DNA of 64,000 bases from Paenibacillus macerans (GCF_900454495.1 NZ_UGSI01000001.1:4156501-4220500); one strand, 5' to 3'; numbered from the stretch's first letter, positions 44,023 to 52,965 are shown. The notes: generated from the letters alone by a model not told the origin. Made by a program: numbers and translations.

Positions 44023-44820
44023 CTAAACCTGCTCCGAACCGCAATGCGGGCACCACTTGGTGCCTTTGACGAGCATAGACCCGCAGATTTGGCATTTGAC
44101 GGTTGCGATCGTGATGCCCGGCGAAGGCTTCTCTTGCGAAGGCTTCTCTTCATCAGGCTGCTCCGCTTTTTGCGTCCATGAGCGGATTCGCCGGTCAAGC
44201 TCCTCCTGCCGTTTGCGTTCCCGTTCCAGATTGCGGAGCAGCCGCTCCTCCTCTTCGGGATCGGCCGGTTCGCGGACCGCCTCGCTGTCCCTCTTCTCCG
44301 CGGATTCGATCAAATTGGCCGAAAACAGCAGCTGTTCCAGGTCGATGGTTCTCTTCGTTTCCTTCCCCGGCGGTTCCGGGCTGGCGGCAATTCGGGTATC
44401 CTCCGCCGTCGGCGCCGCCGCCCTTACCGGCTCGATCAAATCCTCCGGAATGACCGCTTTTTTCCGTTTGACCAGCTTATGTCCGCAATACTGGCAAAAA
44501 ACAGCGTCCTCGGACACCGTCCGCCCGCACGCTCCGCACAAACGCTCGTTTTTTAGCTCGGCGACTTTCGCCCGGATCTCGTCCCGCTCCTCAGCCAGCA
44601 AGTCGCAGGTTTTGGCCAGATCAAGCATCTCCTTCTCGGCGTAGGACATATCTTTTTTGCGGTAGCCTTCGTAAAAAATTTCTCCCATCTTTTGGTAATA
44701 CAAACCGAGTTCCCGTTCGATATTTGAAATTTGCGTGTTAAGTTTTCCGATTTCAACGACGTTTTGCGCGCGATCGGTCACCTTTCCCGCACCATCTTTT
44801 AATCGCTGTAAAAAATTCAT
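44023..44820 (-). CDS. Zinc-ribbon protein with coiled coil
   Basis: A 265-residue protein. Residues 1-100 form a helical, coiled-coil-prone region (IGKLNTQISNIERELGLYYQKMGEIFYEGYRKK), followed by a first zinc ribbon (CGACGRTV...FCQYCGHKL), an acidic linker with a second coiled coil (about 175-235), and a C-terminal zinc ribbon (CQICGSMLVKGTKWCPHCGSEQ). Start at 44820 has GGGGAGG. Such proteins are common in Bacillota and have no firmly known role. A GC-rich 250-base spacer lies downstream without a gene. Confidence 0.8.
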   Translation of the reverse strand: MNFLQRLKDGAGKVTDRAQNVVEIGKLNTQISNIERELGLYYQKMGEIFYEGYRKKDMSYAEKEMLDLAKTCDLLAEERDEIRAKVAELKNERLCGACGRTVSEDAVFCQYCGHKLVKRKKAVIPEDLIEPVRAAAPTAEDTRIAASPEPPGKETKRTIDLEQLLFSANLIESAEKRDSEAVREPADPEEEERLLRNLERERKRQEELDRRIRSWTQKAEQPDEEKPSQEKPSPGITIATVKCQICGSMLVKGTKWCPHCGSEQV

Positions 44821-45008
44821 GATGATTCCTCCCCGCGAAATATTCATTATCATACCAGATTTTTCACCCCGGTGAAAACTGTCCCCAGGCTTATGACGCG
44901 GTATTTGACCGTTTTGTTGCTCCGGTGAATGCGCTTTCTTTTTGATTCGGGAGGGCGTTCACGGTACAATTAAAGGGAAAACCTGAACTTGATTAGGAGT
45001 AGATAGCC

Positions 45009-45725
45009 TTGAGCGTATTAGATACGAATTCCGATGACAGCGTGCTGAAGCAACTGGATTTAAGGGAGCTGTACCAGTGGGAGATCGGCGAGGATGAGCT
45101 GCGCAAGCTGGAGGAATGGAAGAAGCTGCCCTTCCTGTACGAGCTTGCCCTGGATGAGCTGGGGAACAAAATCAAGCTGATCCAAACGGAGTGGAAAATC
45201 CACAACGGGTACAGCCCGATCGAGCATATCAAATCCCGAATCAAAGAGCCGAAAAGCATTCTTCAAAAGCTTGAACGTAAAGGCCTGGAATTGACCGTCG
45301 ACAATATGGTGAACCAAATCCACGACATCGCCGGGATGCGGATCGTTTTTTCCTTCGCGCGCGACATTTACAGCCTGCTGGACCACCTGAAGCACCGGGA
45401 AGACATCACCGTCCTGGAGGTCAAGGATTACATTGAAAATCCCAAGCCCAACGGCTACCAGAGCCTGCACGTCATCGTCGCCGTACCGCTGACCTTGTTC
45501 GAAGGCCAACGGTGGATGAAGGTCGAAATCCAGATGCGCACCCTGGCGATGGATTTCTGGGCGAGCATGGAGCATATTTTGTACTACAAATACGACAAAC
45601 AAGTACCGCCGCACGTCGTGCGCGAGCTTTCCGAAGCGGCCAAGGCCGCCGACGCCCTGGACAAAAAAATGCACGGCCTGCGCAAAGAAATCATGGGCGT
45701 ATCCGAAGCCGCTTTGCCCGAGTAG
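45009..45725 (+). CDS. Small alarmone synthetase (RelQ/YjbM-like GTP pyrophosphokinase)
   Basis: A 238-residue single-domain (p)ppGpp synthetase without hydrolase or regulatory domains. RelA/SpoT synthetase motifs are visible: HDIAGMRIVFSFARDIYSLL, ENPKPNGYQSLHVIV and VEIQMRTLAMDFWASMEH. It transfers pyrophosphate from ATP to GTP or GDP. TTG at 45009 has AGGAG nine bases upstream. It is somewhat longer at the N-terminus than B. subtilis YjbM (211 residues). RelQ versus RelP assignment is uncertain. It is monocistronic and runs into a minisatellite. Confidence 0.9.
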   Translation: MSVLDTNSDDSVLKQLDLRELYQWEIGEDELRKLEEWKKLPFLYELALDELGNKIKLIQTEWKIHNGYSPIEHIKSRIKEPKSILQKLERKGLELTVDNMVNQIHDIAGMRIVFSFARDIYSLLDHLKHREDITVLEVKDYIENPKPNGYQSLHVIVAVPLTLFEGQRWMKVEIQMRTLAMDFWASMEHILYYKYDKQVPPHVVRELSEAAKAADALDKKMHGLRKEIMGVSEAALPE

Positions 45726-45741
45726 GCACGCCGCGGGGCAG

Positions 45742-45935
45742 GCGGATGCGCCGGGGGCGGCGAGTGCGCCGGGGGCAGGCGAGTGCGGTAGGTGCAGGTG
45801 AGTGCGGTAGGTGCAGGTGAGTGCGGCGGGGGCGGGCGAGTGCGGTAGGTGCAGGCGGGTGCGGCGGGGGCGGGCGAGTGCGGTAGGTGCAGGCGGGTGC
45901 GCCGGATGCAGGCGAGTGCGCCGGGGGCGGACGTG
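45742..45935. repeat. 19-bp GC-rich minisatellite
   Basis: About ten imperfect copies of a 19-base unit related to AGTGCGGTAGGTGCAGGTG, some with CGGGGGCGG in place of TAGGTGCAG. Period is not a multiple of three. It starts just after the alarmone synthetase stop codon and precedes element E5. Confidence 0.85.
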
Positions 45936-45970
45936 GCGAGCCGGTGGCGCAGCTCTGTGCGGAGCGGAGG

Positions 45971-46165
45971 ATAACCGCAAAAAGTACAACTATTTTCGAT
46001 GATCTGCCCGCTCTCTCCAAAATAATTGCAAAAAGCGCAAGTATTTACTCCAAAAACTTTACCCTCTTTCCAGACAACGATTAATAACTGCACTTTTTAC
46101 GTCTATTAAGCATTCTCCAACCTTTACCGGCCAAAGTAACTGTAATTTTTGCAGCTATTTCGGCC
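45971..46165. repeat. Four-unit intergenic element (E5)
   Basis: Units AACCGCAAAAAGTACAACTA (45974-), TGCAAAAAGCGCAAGTATTT (46027-), CTGCACTTTTTACGTCTATT (46088-) and CTGTAATTTTTGCAGCTATT (46140-). Spacings are about 51, 60 and 52. The second pair is close to E3 units (AACnGCACTTT). It lies between convergent genes. Confidence 0.65.
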
Positions 46166-46274
46166 GGTTTGTCATTTTGCCGCGTCTTTTTTCTAAATAA
46201 ATGTATACCCGCTTCTGTTGCATCCGGCGTTTTCGGCAATCCTGCCGTTCGTGCCCGGACGGCATCAGAACGCT

Positions 46275-46643
46275 TTATTTTGCCGTGCTTAGCTTTTCAA
46301 TCGCTTGCTGTTCGGACGGCATAAAAAAGAGATCGTTTCCGCTGTTGGATTCATAGATGAAATCGCGCAGGCTTTGACTGGCATACCTCGAAAAATCCCC
46401 CGCGATGGCAAACTTCACTTGATAATTAACAAACTTCTGGACAATTTCGCCAGCCAAGCGGGTTTTTAGGTCAAAAAAGCTTTCATTTATCAGGGATTGA
46501 TCCATCACAATCCGGTCGCAGCCAGTTACATATCGTACGGTGGCCATAAGGTCCAGTGCCGACTGAACGTCATGTATAACCACTTCGTTGCTGCTTACGA
46601 CAGCGATATCGCGTCCGTTAGCTTCCACCTTTTTGATTTGCAC
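46275..46643 (-). CDS. DUF4180 family protein
   Basis: A 122-residue cytoplasmic protein of the DUF4180 family, recognised by VVIHDVQSALDLMATVRYVTGCDRIVMDQSLINESFFDLKTRLAGEIVQKFVNYQVKFAIAGDFS. Family function is not established; it often sits next to TetR-type regulators. GTG at 46643 has AAAAGGAGGAGG upstream. It lies 27 bases behind a decayed TetR gene in the same direction, so the original operon was probably tetR-DUF4180. Confidence 0.82.
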   Translation of the reverse strand: MQIKKVEANGRDIAVVSSNEVVIHDVQSALDLMATVRYVTGCDRIVMDQSLINESFFDLKTRLAGEIVQKFVNYQVKFAIAGDFSRYASQSLRDFIYESNSGNDLFFMPSEQQAIEKLSTAK

Positions 46644-46670
46644 AGCGATCCTCCTCCTTTTCGGACTTTC

Positions 46671-47337
46671 TTATTTTTCAGCGATAAACCTTTGAATATA
46701 ATCATGACAAATTAAGCGATTATCTTCACCGTTCGGAGTCGGAATTTCAGTGACCCTAAAAAGGCTTAGACCTACAACCATGGCAAGCAGCCCATAAGCA
46801 GCGCCGACCGCATCCAGGGCTAGGGCTGAAAGATGCCCCGATTCATGACCGCGTTCAAAAATCCAGGCAATTCCCCGCAGGTCAGCCGTTTAGCTTTTCG
46901 ACAAAATTTCCTGCAGTCGGTGATCCATCGCCGCTTTCGAAAAAAACTGCACAAACAGCCTGGCTTGATCGTCATAGGGGATATGCATCTGACCGACCCC
47001 GTCAATCGCCGAAACCTTGATTTTCCTTTGCCCCTCATCAAGAGGCTGCAGCGGCGGCAAAATGTTTTTTTATGTAATGTTCAACATTTCATGGGCGTTC
47101 ATGGAGCTGTCGATTTCCGCTTGGATTTTGACGCCATAGTAGGCCAGAAACGCCTTAAACGCTTCGATCGTCAGATGATCCTTGTTTTTATAGTAGTATG
47201 TGACACCTCTTCGAGCAGTTTGCGTACTCTGCAACCTTATCCAGCGTAAGTCCATCCATTCCGTGCTTGCTGATGCGGGTCAGCGTGGCATTGATGACAT
47301 CCGCGCGGCGCTTTGGCTCCATTCCTAATTTGGGCAT
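46671..47337 (-). pseudogene. Decayed TetR family regulator
   Basis: ATG at 47337 (AGGTG site) opens MPKLGMEPKRRADVINATLT..., a TetR HTH start reaching VAEYANCSK. One extra base near 47218 shifts the frame; the next frame continues GVTYYYKNKDHLTIEAFKAFL... In that frame TAA codons occur at 47070-47072 and 46890-46892, after which the ligand domain continues (WIFERGHESGHLSALALDAV...) to a stop at 46671. One frameshift and two nonsense codons make it a clear pseudogene. Confidence 0.85.
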
Positions 47338-47531
47338 CTTTTCACCTGTTTCTTTTTATACTGACTAGTCGGAATAAATAAAAGATGAATTAGTTTACCC
47401 CCCGCTGTCAAGTTCTCATGGTGATGCCCCCCCGCCGAAGAAGCACTCCTGTTTAGAACATTATCAAGTTAATAAAAAACCGACCCATTCGGATCGGTTC
47501 GCCTGTTGAAGGTTCTTCAGCGGACGGAGGG

Positions 47532-47599
47532 CGCCTGCGGGCTGTGGACGCCTGCGGGCTGTGGACGCCTGCGGGCTGTGGACGCCTGCGGGCCGGGGA
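47532..47599. repeat. 17-bp tandem repeat, four copies
   Basis: Four copies of CGCCTGCGGGCTGTGGA, the last with two changes. Not CRISPR: units abut without spacers. Confidence 0.9.
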
Positions 47600-47735
47600 C
47601 GCCAGTAGGCGCCGTTTTCTAGTGCGCGTGTAAAAGCAGCCAAACCACCTATGCGCATGCCCTTCCGTTTTAAGCCCAGTCGCAAAAATAGCACCATAAA
47701 TGGGCTCAACCTGGAAATTGGCGCTTGACTGCCGG

Positions 47736-47827
47736 CTGCTGGAATTGCCGACTGTCGACTGCTAGTACTGCCAACCGTCGGCTGCTAGTACTGCCAACCG
47801 TCGGCTGCTAGTACTGCCAACCGTCGG
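47736..47827. repeat. 23-bp tandem repeat, four copies
   Basis: Three identical copies of a 23-base unit that begins CTGCTAGTACTGCC and one degenerate copy before them. It immediately precedes element E6. Confidence 0.9.
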
Positions 47828-47834
47828 CCTGCAA

Positions 47835-48031
47835 AATAACGGCACTTTATGTACTTATTATCCGCAGCCAGGCATGTTCATCTTAATTAGCAACATTTTT
47901 GGTCCTTATTTTCCTAGGAATGGTCAAGAAATCAGTAATTTCCTGGGAATTCGAGAAAATAGCGCCATAAATCGCCTCTATTTCTCTCAAATAGACGAAT
48001 ATTGCTGGAATAAGGACATTTTTTGTCCTTA
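47835..48031 (+). repeat. Four-unit palindromic intergenic element (E6)
   Basis: Aligns over its full length with E3. Units begin near 47838, 47889, 47961 and 48012 (spacings 51, 72, 51). The fourth unit, AAGGACATTTTTTGTCCTTA, is a near-perfect palindrome. It lies between the decayed tetR gene and the end of the Ser/Gly-rich gene. Confidence 0.75.
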
Positions 48032-48177
48032 ACTGGGGGGGACTGAACAGCCGCAGCTTCATCGCGGTTAGCGATGCACTTTACCGCGGCGGTACCGGCT
48101 ACTTTTCACTGGCTGGGCGCGGGTGGCACGTCAGTGCTCGCTGCGGGCGGGCCCGTCAGTGTAGGCCGGGCGGCGCA

Positions 48178-49179
48178 TCAGCGCGGCCTGCCGCGCAGCG
48201 GTGCGGCGAGCCGCTCGGCCCGCTGCCGCACCTGGGCGGCGACGAGCGCCAGCCCCTGGGCCGCGCCGGGCACGCCGGGCAGCAGCGCCGCCCACGCCGC
48301 CGGGTCCGGGCCACCTGGCGGCTCGCCGGCCGCGTCCGGGCGGCCCAGTTCCACGCCGATGTCGTGGAACTCCGGCCCCGGCTCGTGCAGCCGGCCCTGC
48401 TCCGCCGCTTCGGCGAGCCACTCGGCCAGGGCCGCGCCGCCGCCCGGCCCGGACGCCCGGCGCTCGCCTTCGCGCGGCCCGGCGGCCCGGCGCAGCGCCG
48501 CCTCGGGGTCCGGCAGCGGCGCGGCGGCCGCCCAGGCGTCCCACACGGCGGCGGCCAGCGTCTCGGTCGTCCAGCCGAGCGCCTTCAGGCGCAGCACGGC
48601 GTTGCGCGCCCAGGCCGCCTCGGCGGCGGCGACGGCCTCGGCCGCCCGAGCGCAGCCGGGCACGCCGCAGGCGCAGCGCACGCCGCTGCTGCCATCGCCT
48701 CCGCCGCTGTTGCTGCTGCCATCGCTACTGCCTCCGCCTTTGCCGCTGCTGCTGCCTCCGCTGCCACCATCGCTACCGCTTTCGTTGCTGCCATCGCTAC
48801 CGCTTTCACCGCTGTTACCGCCACTATAGCCGCCATCACCGCTACTGCTGCTATCACTGCCGTCGCTGCCTCCGCTACTTCCGCCGTCGCTGTCGCCATA
48901 GCTGCCACCGCCGCCATCCCGCCCCGCGGCTTCGCGCCAGGGCGGGCGCTCCGGCAGCAGCGCCGCGATTCCGGCGGCCCCGCGCTCCAGCAGCGCGGCA
49001 AGCTCGCGCGGCCGCTCCTGCAGCCGCCGCAGCAGGGCGCGGCCCGCCCGCTCCCGCTCCGCCGCCGGAGCCAAGGGCAGCGTCACCGCATGCTTCCCAT
49101 CGATTTGGCAGATCAGCCCGTCTGCCGTAAGGCTCAGGGAGCATCCCCTCCCCTCCGTTAACGATCCCGCGCGGCTCAT
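48178..49179 (-). CDS. Uncharacterised SNF2-partner protein with Ser/Gly-rich linker and degenerate SWIM-like motif
   Basis: A 333-residue protein of very high GC coding content. An N-terminal globular part (1-85) leads into about 80 residues of almost only Gly, Ser and Asp, then CACGVPGCARA and a C-terminal helical, Ala-rich part. The Cys pattern C-x-C-x4-C is like a SWIM zinc finger with the final His changed. SWIM-finger proteins commonly neighbour this class of SNF2 helicase in Bacilli. Its ATG overlaps the helicase stop by four bases after a clear AAGGAGG, so it is coupled. The reading frame is shadowed by long open frames on the other strand because of GC content. Confidence 0.6.
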   Translation of the reverse strand: MSRAGSLTEGRGCSLSLTADGLICQIDGKHAVTLPLAPAAERERAGRALLRRLQERPRELAALLERGAAGIAALLPERPPWREAAGRDGGGGSYGDSDGGSSGGSDGSDSSSSGDGGYSGGNSGESGSDGSNESGSDGGSGGSSSGKGGGSSDGSSNSGGGDGSSGVRCACGVPGCARAAEAVAAAEAAWARNAVLRLKALGWTTETLAAAVWDAWAAAAPLPDPEAALRRAAGPREGERRASGPGGGAALAEWLAEAAEQGRLHEPGPEFHDIGVELGRPDAAGEPPGGPDPAAWAALLPGVPGAAQGLALVAAQVRQRAERLAAPLRGRPR

Positions 49180-52100
49180 CCGATCCCTCCTTCCAAGATG
49201 CCGTCATTTTGCAGCGCAATCAGGCTGCGCAGCTCGTCGTCGCTCATTTCCGTAAGCCACTGCTCGCCGGAGCCAACGACCTGCTCCGACAGCGCTTTTT
49301 TCCGCTCGATCAACTCATCGATCCGTTCCTCCAACGTCCCCTGGCAAATCAGCTTATGCACTTCGACGTTTTTCTCCTGCCCGATCCGGAACACCCGGTC
49401 CGTGGCCTGGTTCTCCACCGCCGGATTCCACCAGCGGTCATAGTGGACGACATGGTTCGCCCGCGTCAGATTCAGCCCCACGCCGCCGGCTTTCAGCGAC
49501 AGCACGAACAGCGGCGAGCCGCCGCCCTCCTGAAACAGGCGCACCATCCGGTCCCGATCCGCTTTCGCCACGCCGCCGTGCAGGAAAAACGGCCGTTCCC
49601 CGTAACGGTCGGCCAAAATCTCCTGCAGCAGCTCGCCCATCCGCACATATTGGGTAAAAATCAGCGCCGCTTCCCCGCTGTCCGTAATGATGTCCAGCAG
49701 GTCGCCGAGCCGCTCCAATTTGCCGGACCGCAGGGCCGGGTTGCCGGCGCGGGCTCTTTCCGCAACCAGGTCGGGATGATCGCAAATTTGCTTCAGCCGG
49801 GTCAGCGACGACAGCACCAGCCCCTTTCGGGCGATACCGTCCCGCCTGCCGATGTTCGCCATCAGTTCCTCCGTGACCGAGCGATATAAACGGACTTGCT
49901 CCGCCGAAAGCGGGCAATAAGATTTCAGCTCGATTTTTTCCGGCAGATCCTTGCGGATATCCGGATCGCTTTTCAGGCGGCGCAGCATAAACGGCGCGAC
50001 CAATCGGCGCAGCTTCTGCAGCTCGCCGGTCTGTTCGCCGGAACCGGCCTGGTAACGCGCGCGAAAAGACGCATGGGATCCCAAATAACCGGGATTGAGG
50101 AAATGAAAGATCGACCACAATTCGCTGAGCCGGTTTTCCACCGGCGTTCCGGTCATGGCGATCCGATGGACGGCGCTCAGCTTCATTACGCTTTGGGCCT
50201 GCTTGGTGCCGAAATTTTTAATGTACTGGGCTTCATCCAGCACCACCGTGCCCCACTCCAGCGCCCGCAGCTCCCCGGCGTCCCGGCCGGCAAGCTGATA
50301 GGTGGTCAGGATCACGTCGCAGCCGCGGCACGCCGCGACGAACCGCTCCCCGTGGCAGCGGCCGCTGCCGTGGTGGACGTACAATCTGAGCTTTGGGGCG
50401 AACCGGCTTAATTCGCGCTGCCAGTTCCCGAGCAGGGACGTCGGGCAAACGATCAGCGATTGACCGCCCCCTCGGCTGGCATTGTCCAGCAATACGCTGA
50501 TAACCTGCACGGTTTTGCCGAGCCCCATATCGTCGGCAAGCAGGGCGCCGAACCCCAGCTCCCGCATCGCGGCGAGCCACTGGTAGCCCCGCTCCTGATA
50601 CGGCCGCAGCGTGCCGTTAAGCCCGGGGGGGACCGGCCGGAGGTGTCCGGCGCTGCGGGCCAAGCCCCCTTCGATGAGCATGGACAGCATTCCCGCCGTC
50701 TCGATGCCTTCGACTTCCACACCCTCAAACAGCGCTTCCCCGGCTCCGCTCGAAAGGTGCATCAATTCGCGGAACGTCAGCGCGCCGTTTTCATGGCGTT
50801 TCATAAATTTCAGAACCTGGCGGATTTCCTTGTTATCGATCTCGATCCATTCACCCCGAAAAAAAACGAGCGGCGTTTTCGCCGCAGCCAGCTCGGCCAG
50901 CTCTTCCCGCGAAATTTCCCGGCCGTCCAGGACCGCCGCCGCCTCAAACGCGACCAGCTGCTCAACGCCCATCCGGGGCTTTTCCTGCGCGCCGTCCCCC
51001 GGCATACCCGCCCAGCCCCGGGCTTTGAGGCGGACGCCGGAAGTACGGCGGCCTTCCCGGGTCCAGCGCGAGGGCATCTGCACCGTGACCCCGGTTTTAC
51101 GAAGGGTTGACACCGATTTGCTAAGGAATGAAAACACCTGCTCCGGCGCCAGCAGCAAGCCTTCCGGGCGCGGCCCCTCAAGCGCGGCGGCGATCTCCGG
51201 GGACGCCTCCGCCGCTTTGGCCAGCCGCAGCAGCACATGCTCCTGAACATTCCGGTAGAGCCGGCCGCGAATCTCCATATCCCGCTGCGGATAACTCCAA
51301 ATGAGCCGCAGCGGCAGAAGAACTTCGGCATCCTCGGCCCCTTCGGCCCAAAACGTCAGCCGCCACTGCGGATGGTCCGGCTCCCCGTCTTCCGTCCCTT
51401 GCCCGTATTCCCCCGCCGGTTCGATGCGCAGGCACAAGCGGAAGCTCCCCGTCTCCGGCGCGCCGGCTTCCCGCTCGGGGGACTTTGGCCGGCCGCCTCC
51501 GGCCTCGGCGATCTCCTCCGTCAACTGCTCCAGCTCCGCCGCGCTTCCCTGAACGTCCGCAGGTTGTCCGCCGCTGAGCAGCCCGTTCCACCACAGCTCG
51601 GCCAGCGGCGAATAGCCCCTGCGGTAATCCGCGCGGCTCGGATTCAGTTTCCGGCCAAGCTCCCCGGCCGCGGCCCTGGTCTCATGATCGATCATCGCCA
51701 TCAGAAAAGAATGCAGCACCGACATTTGCCGGTCGAGGAGCGGACCGTCTTCTTCGGCGGCGCCGGTTTGCACCGCGGCCAGGCAGACGGGAGGCATGGA
51801 ACCGGCCAGCTGGCGGAACCGCTTCGCATCCCGCTCCGCCGTCAGCAGCGGCCCCCAGGCCGGACGCAGCTGGGCCTGGGCGCCGCGGCGCCGGCCGGCG
51901 GCCGGCACCGGCCTGCTTCCGGGCGCGATCCGTCCCCGCCATAGCAGTTCCAGCGCAAACTGCGCCGCCTTGCTCCAATAACCCATCTCCGCCCCGGGCT
52001 TGATCCCCTGCCCTTCCCAGTCGGTCTTCTCCCAGCCCAGCAGAAGCCTCCAGGCCTCCGGGACGGGCAGCGCCAGACCTTCAAGCGTGCGGCCGATCAG

Positions 52101-52319
52101 GCTTTTACGATCTCCGGACTTAAACGATTTGCGGACGGAGGAAACCGGAAAGCGGACCTCCGCCAGGCGCAGCGCGGCATGCCCGAACGGGCGGACGCCC
52201 GGCTCTGGCTCCACGCGCCTCATCACCGAGGTCCATGCATCCACCTTAGCTTCAGATATTTCACCGGAGAAGCAGAACAGAACGTCCCCCAGCCATATTC
52301 CATATAGACGTTGATTCAT
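49176..52319 (-). CDS. SNF2 family helicase-like ATPase
   Basis: A 1047-residue Swi2/Snf2 protein. The N-terminal half is a bacterial SNF2 leader region; the C-terminal half has the motor: motif I ADDMGLGKTVQ, motif II DEAQ, motif III TGTPVENRLSELWSI, motif V/VI with GGVGLNLTRANHVVHYDRWWNPAVENQATDRVFRIGQ. YwqA of B. subtilis is the closest well-known type. It probably remodels protein-DNA or transcription complexes. GGGAG precedes ATG. Its stop overlaps the start of the Ser/Gly-rich gene. Confidence 0.92.
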   Translation of the reverse strand: MNQRLYGIWLGDVLFCFSGEISEAKVDAWTSVMRRVEPEPGVRPFGHAALRLAEVRFPVSSVRKSFKSGDRKSLIGRTLEGLALPVPEAWRLLLGWEKTDWEGQGIKPGAEMGYWSKAAQFALELLWRGRIAPGSRPVPAAGRRRGAQAQLRPAWGPLLTAERDAKRFRQLAGSMPPVCLAAVQTGAAEEDGPLLDRQMSVLHSFLMAMIDHETRAAAGELGRKLNPSRADYRRGYSPLAELWWNGLLSGGQPADVQGSAAELEQLTEEIAEAGGGRPKSPEREAGAPETGSFRLCLRIEPAGEYGQGTEDGEPDHPQWRLTFWAEGAEDAEVLLPLRLIWSYPQRDMEIRGRLYRNVQEHVLLRLAKAAEASPEIAAALEGPRPEGLLLAPEQVFSFLSKSVSTLRKTGVTVQMPSRWTREGRRTSGVRLKARGWAGMPGDGAQEKPRMGVEQLVAFEAAAVLDGREISREELAELAAAKTPLVFFRGEWIEIDNKEIRQVLKFMKRHENGALTFRELMHLSSGAGEALFEGVEVEGIETAGMLSMLIEGGLARSAGHLRPVPPGLNGTLRPYQERGYQWLAAMRELGFGALLADDMGLGKTVQVISVLLDNASRGGGQSLIVCPTSLLGNWQRELSRFAPKLRLYVHHGSGRCHGERFVAACRGCDVILTTYQLAGRDAGELRALEWGTVVLDEAQYIKNFGTKQAQSVMKLSAVHRIAMTGTPVENRLSELWSIFHFLNPGYLGSHASFRARYQAGSGEQTGELQKLRRLVAPFMLRRLKSDPDIRKDLPEKIELKSYCPLSAEQVRLYRSVTEELMANIGRRDGIARKGLVLSSLTRLKQICDHPDLVAERARAGNPALRSGKLERLGDLLDIITDSGEAALIFTQYVRMGELLQEILADRYGERPFFLHGGVAKADRDRMVRLFQEGGGSPLFVLSLKAGGVGLNLTRANHVVHYDRWWNPAVENQATDRVFRIGQEKNVEVHKLICQGTLEERIDELIERKKALSEQVVGSGEQWLTEMSDDELRSLIALQNDGILEGGIG

Positions 52320-52390
52320 GATGGTCTCCCGTCGATTTCCTGTTTCCAGCCAATTTTTTCTACTACCATCTTATACGAAAACCGGGTTAT

Positions 52391-52443
52391 ATAAAACCTG
52401 AAGCCGCCATAAGGAGATTCGCTTCTCCTCCGGCGGCTTCAGG
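52391..52443 (-). terminator. Rho-independent terminator of the RidA gene
   Basis: On the minus strand CCTGAAGCCGCC pairs with GGCGGCTTCAGG, with an inner GGAGAAG/CTTCTCC-like stem, followed by TTTTAT. Confidence 0.8.
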
Positions 52444-52492
52444 CAAGGCGGATACGAACCCGCATATGCCCGGGCTCCCTCGGCTTGCTGTT

Positions 52493-52870
52493 TTATTTTA
52501 CGGCGATGACTTCGATTTCGACGAGACCGTCCTTGGGCAAGCGGGCCACCTCGACGGCGCTGCGCGCCGGATACGGTTCGGCGAAAAACGATCCGTATAC
52601 CTCGTTTACTTGGGCAAAATCGTTCATATCTTTCAGGAACACGGTCGTTTTCACGACTTTGTCCAGCCCGCTGCCGGCCGCTTCCAGCACGGCTTTGACG
52701 TTGCGCAGCGCCTGCGCGGTCTGCGCCTGGACGCCTTCCGCGAATTGTCCGGTTTCCGGCACAAGGCCCAGTTGGCCCGAAGTAAAGACCAGATCGCCCA
52801 GCCCGACCCCTTGCGAATACGGCCCGATCGCCCCAGGGGCAGAAGTTGTTGAAATCGCTTGTTTGTCCAT
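52493..52870 (-). CDS. ridA: RidA family enamine/imine deaminase
   Basis: A 125-residue RidA (YjgF/YER057c/UK114) protein. It hydrolyses reactive 2-aminoacrylate-type enamines released by PLP enzymes, acting as a trimer in the cytoplasm. Family features are GPYSQGV, the QTAQALRNVKAVLEAAGSGLDKVVKTTVFLKDM core, and an Arg in YPARSAVEVARLPKDGLVEIEVIAV. GGGATGG lies before ATG. Monocistronic with its own terminator. Confidence 0.95.
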   Translation of the reverse strand: MDKQAISTTSAPGAIGPYSQGVGLGDLVFTSGQLGLVPETGQFAEGVQAQTAQALRNVKAVLEAAGSGLDKVVKTTVFLKDMNDFAQVNEVYGSFFAEPYPARSAVEVARLPKDGLVEIEVIAVK

Positions 52871-52965
52871 TTATATCCATCCCTTTCTCAAGTTGAATTA
52901 CCCGTTTGCATCTATCCGCACAATCAATAATTCAACTTCTATACTTTCATCTATTGTAGCGATGT

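Noticed and set aside
45060..46093. Long open frames on the minus strand with repetitive His/Pro/Ala/Thr peptides
   Set aside because: They run through the GC-rich minisatellite and antisense to the alarmone synthetase gene; peptide repeats follow the 19-bp period in several frames and none has a ribosome binding site.
47464..47709. Possible 81-residue gene on the minus strand
   Set aside because: Most of it is translated 17-bp repeat and no start signal is seen.
47532..47827. CRISPR-like arrays
   Set aside because: Units abut directly without unique spacers and no cas gene is present.
48074..49161. Several long plus-strand frames opposite the Ser/Gly-rich gene
   Set aside because: They are by-products of very high GC; the minus-strand gene has a clear site, ATGA coupling to the helicase and a sensible domain order.
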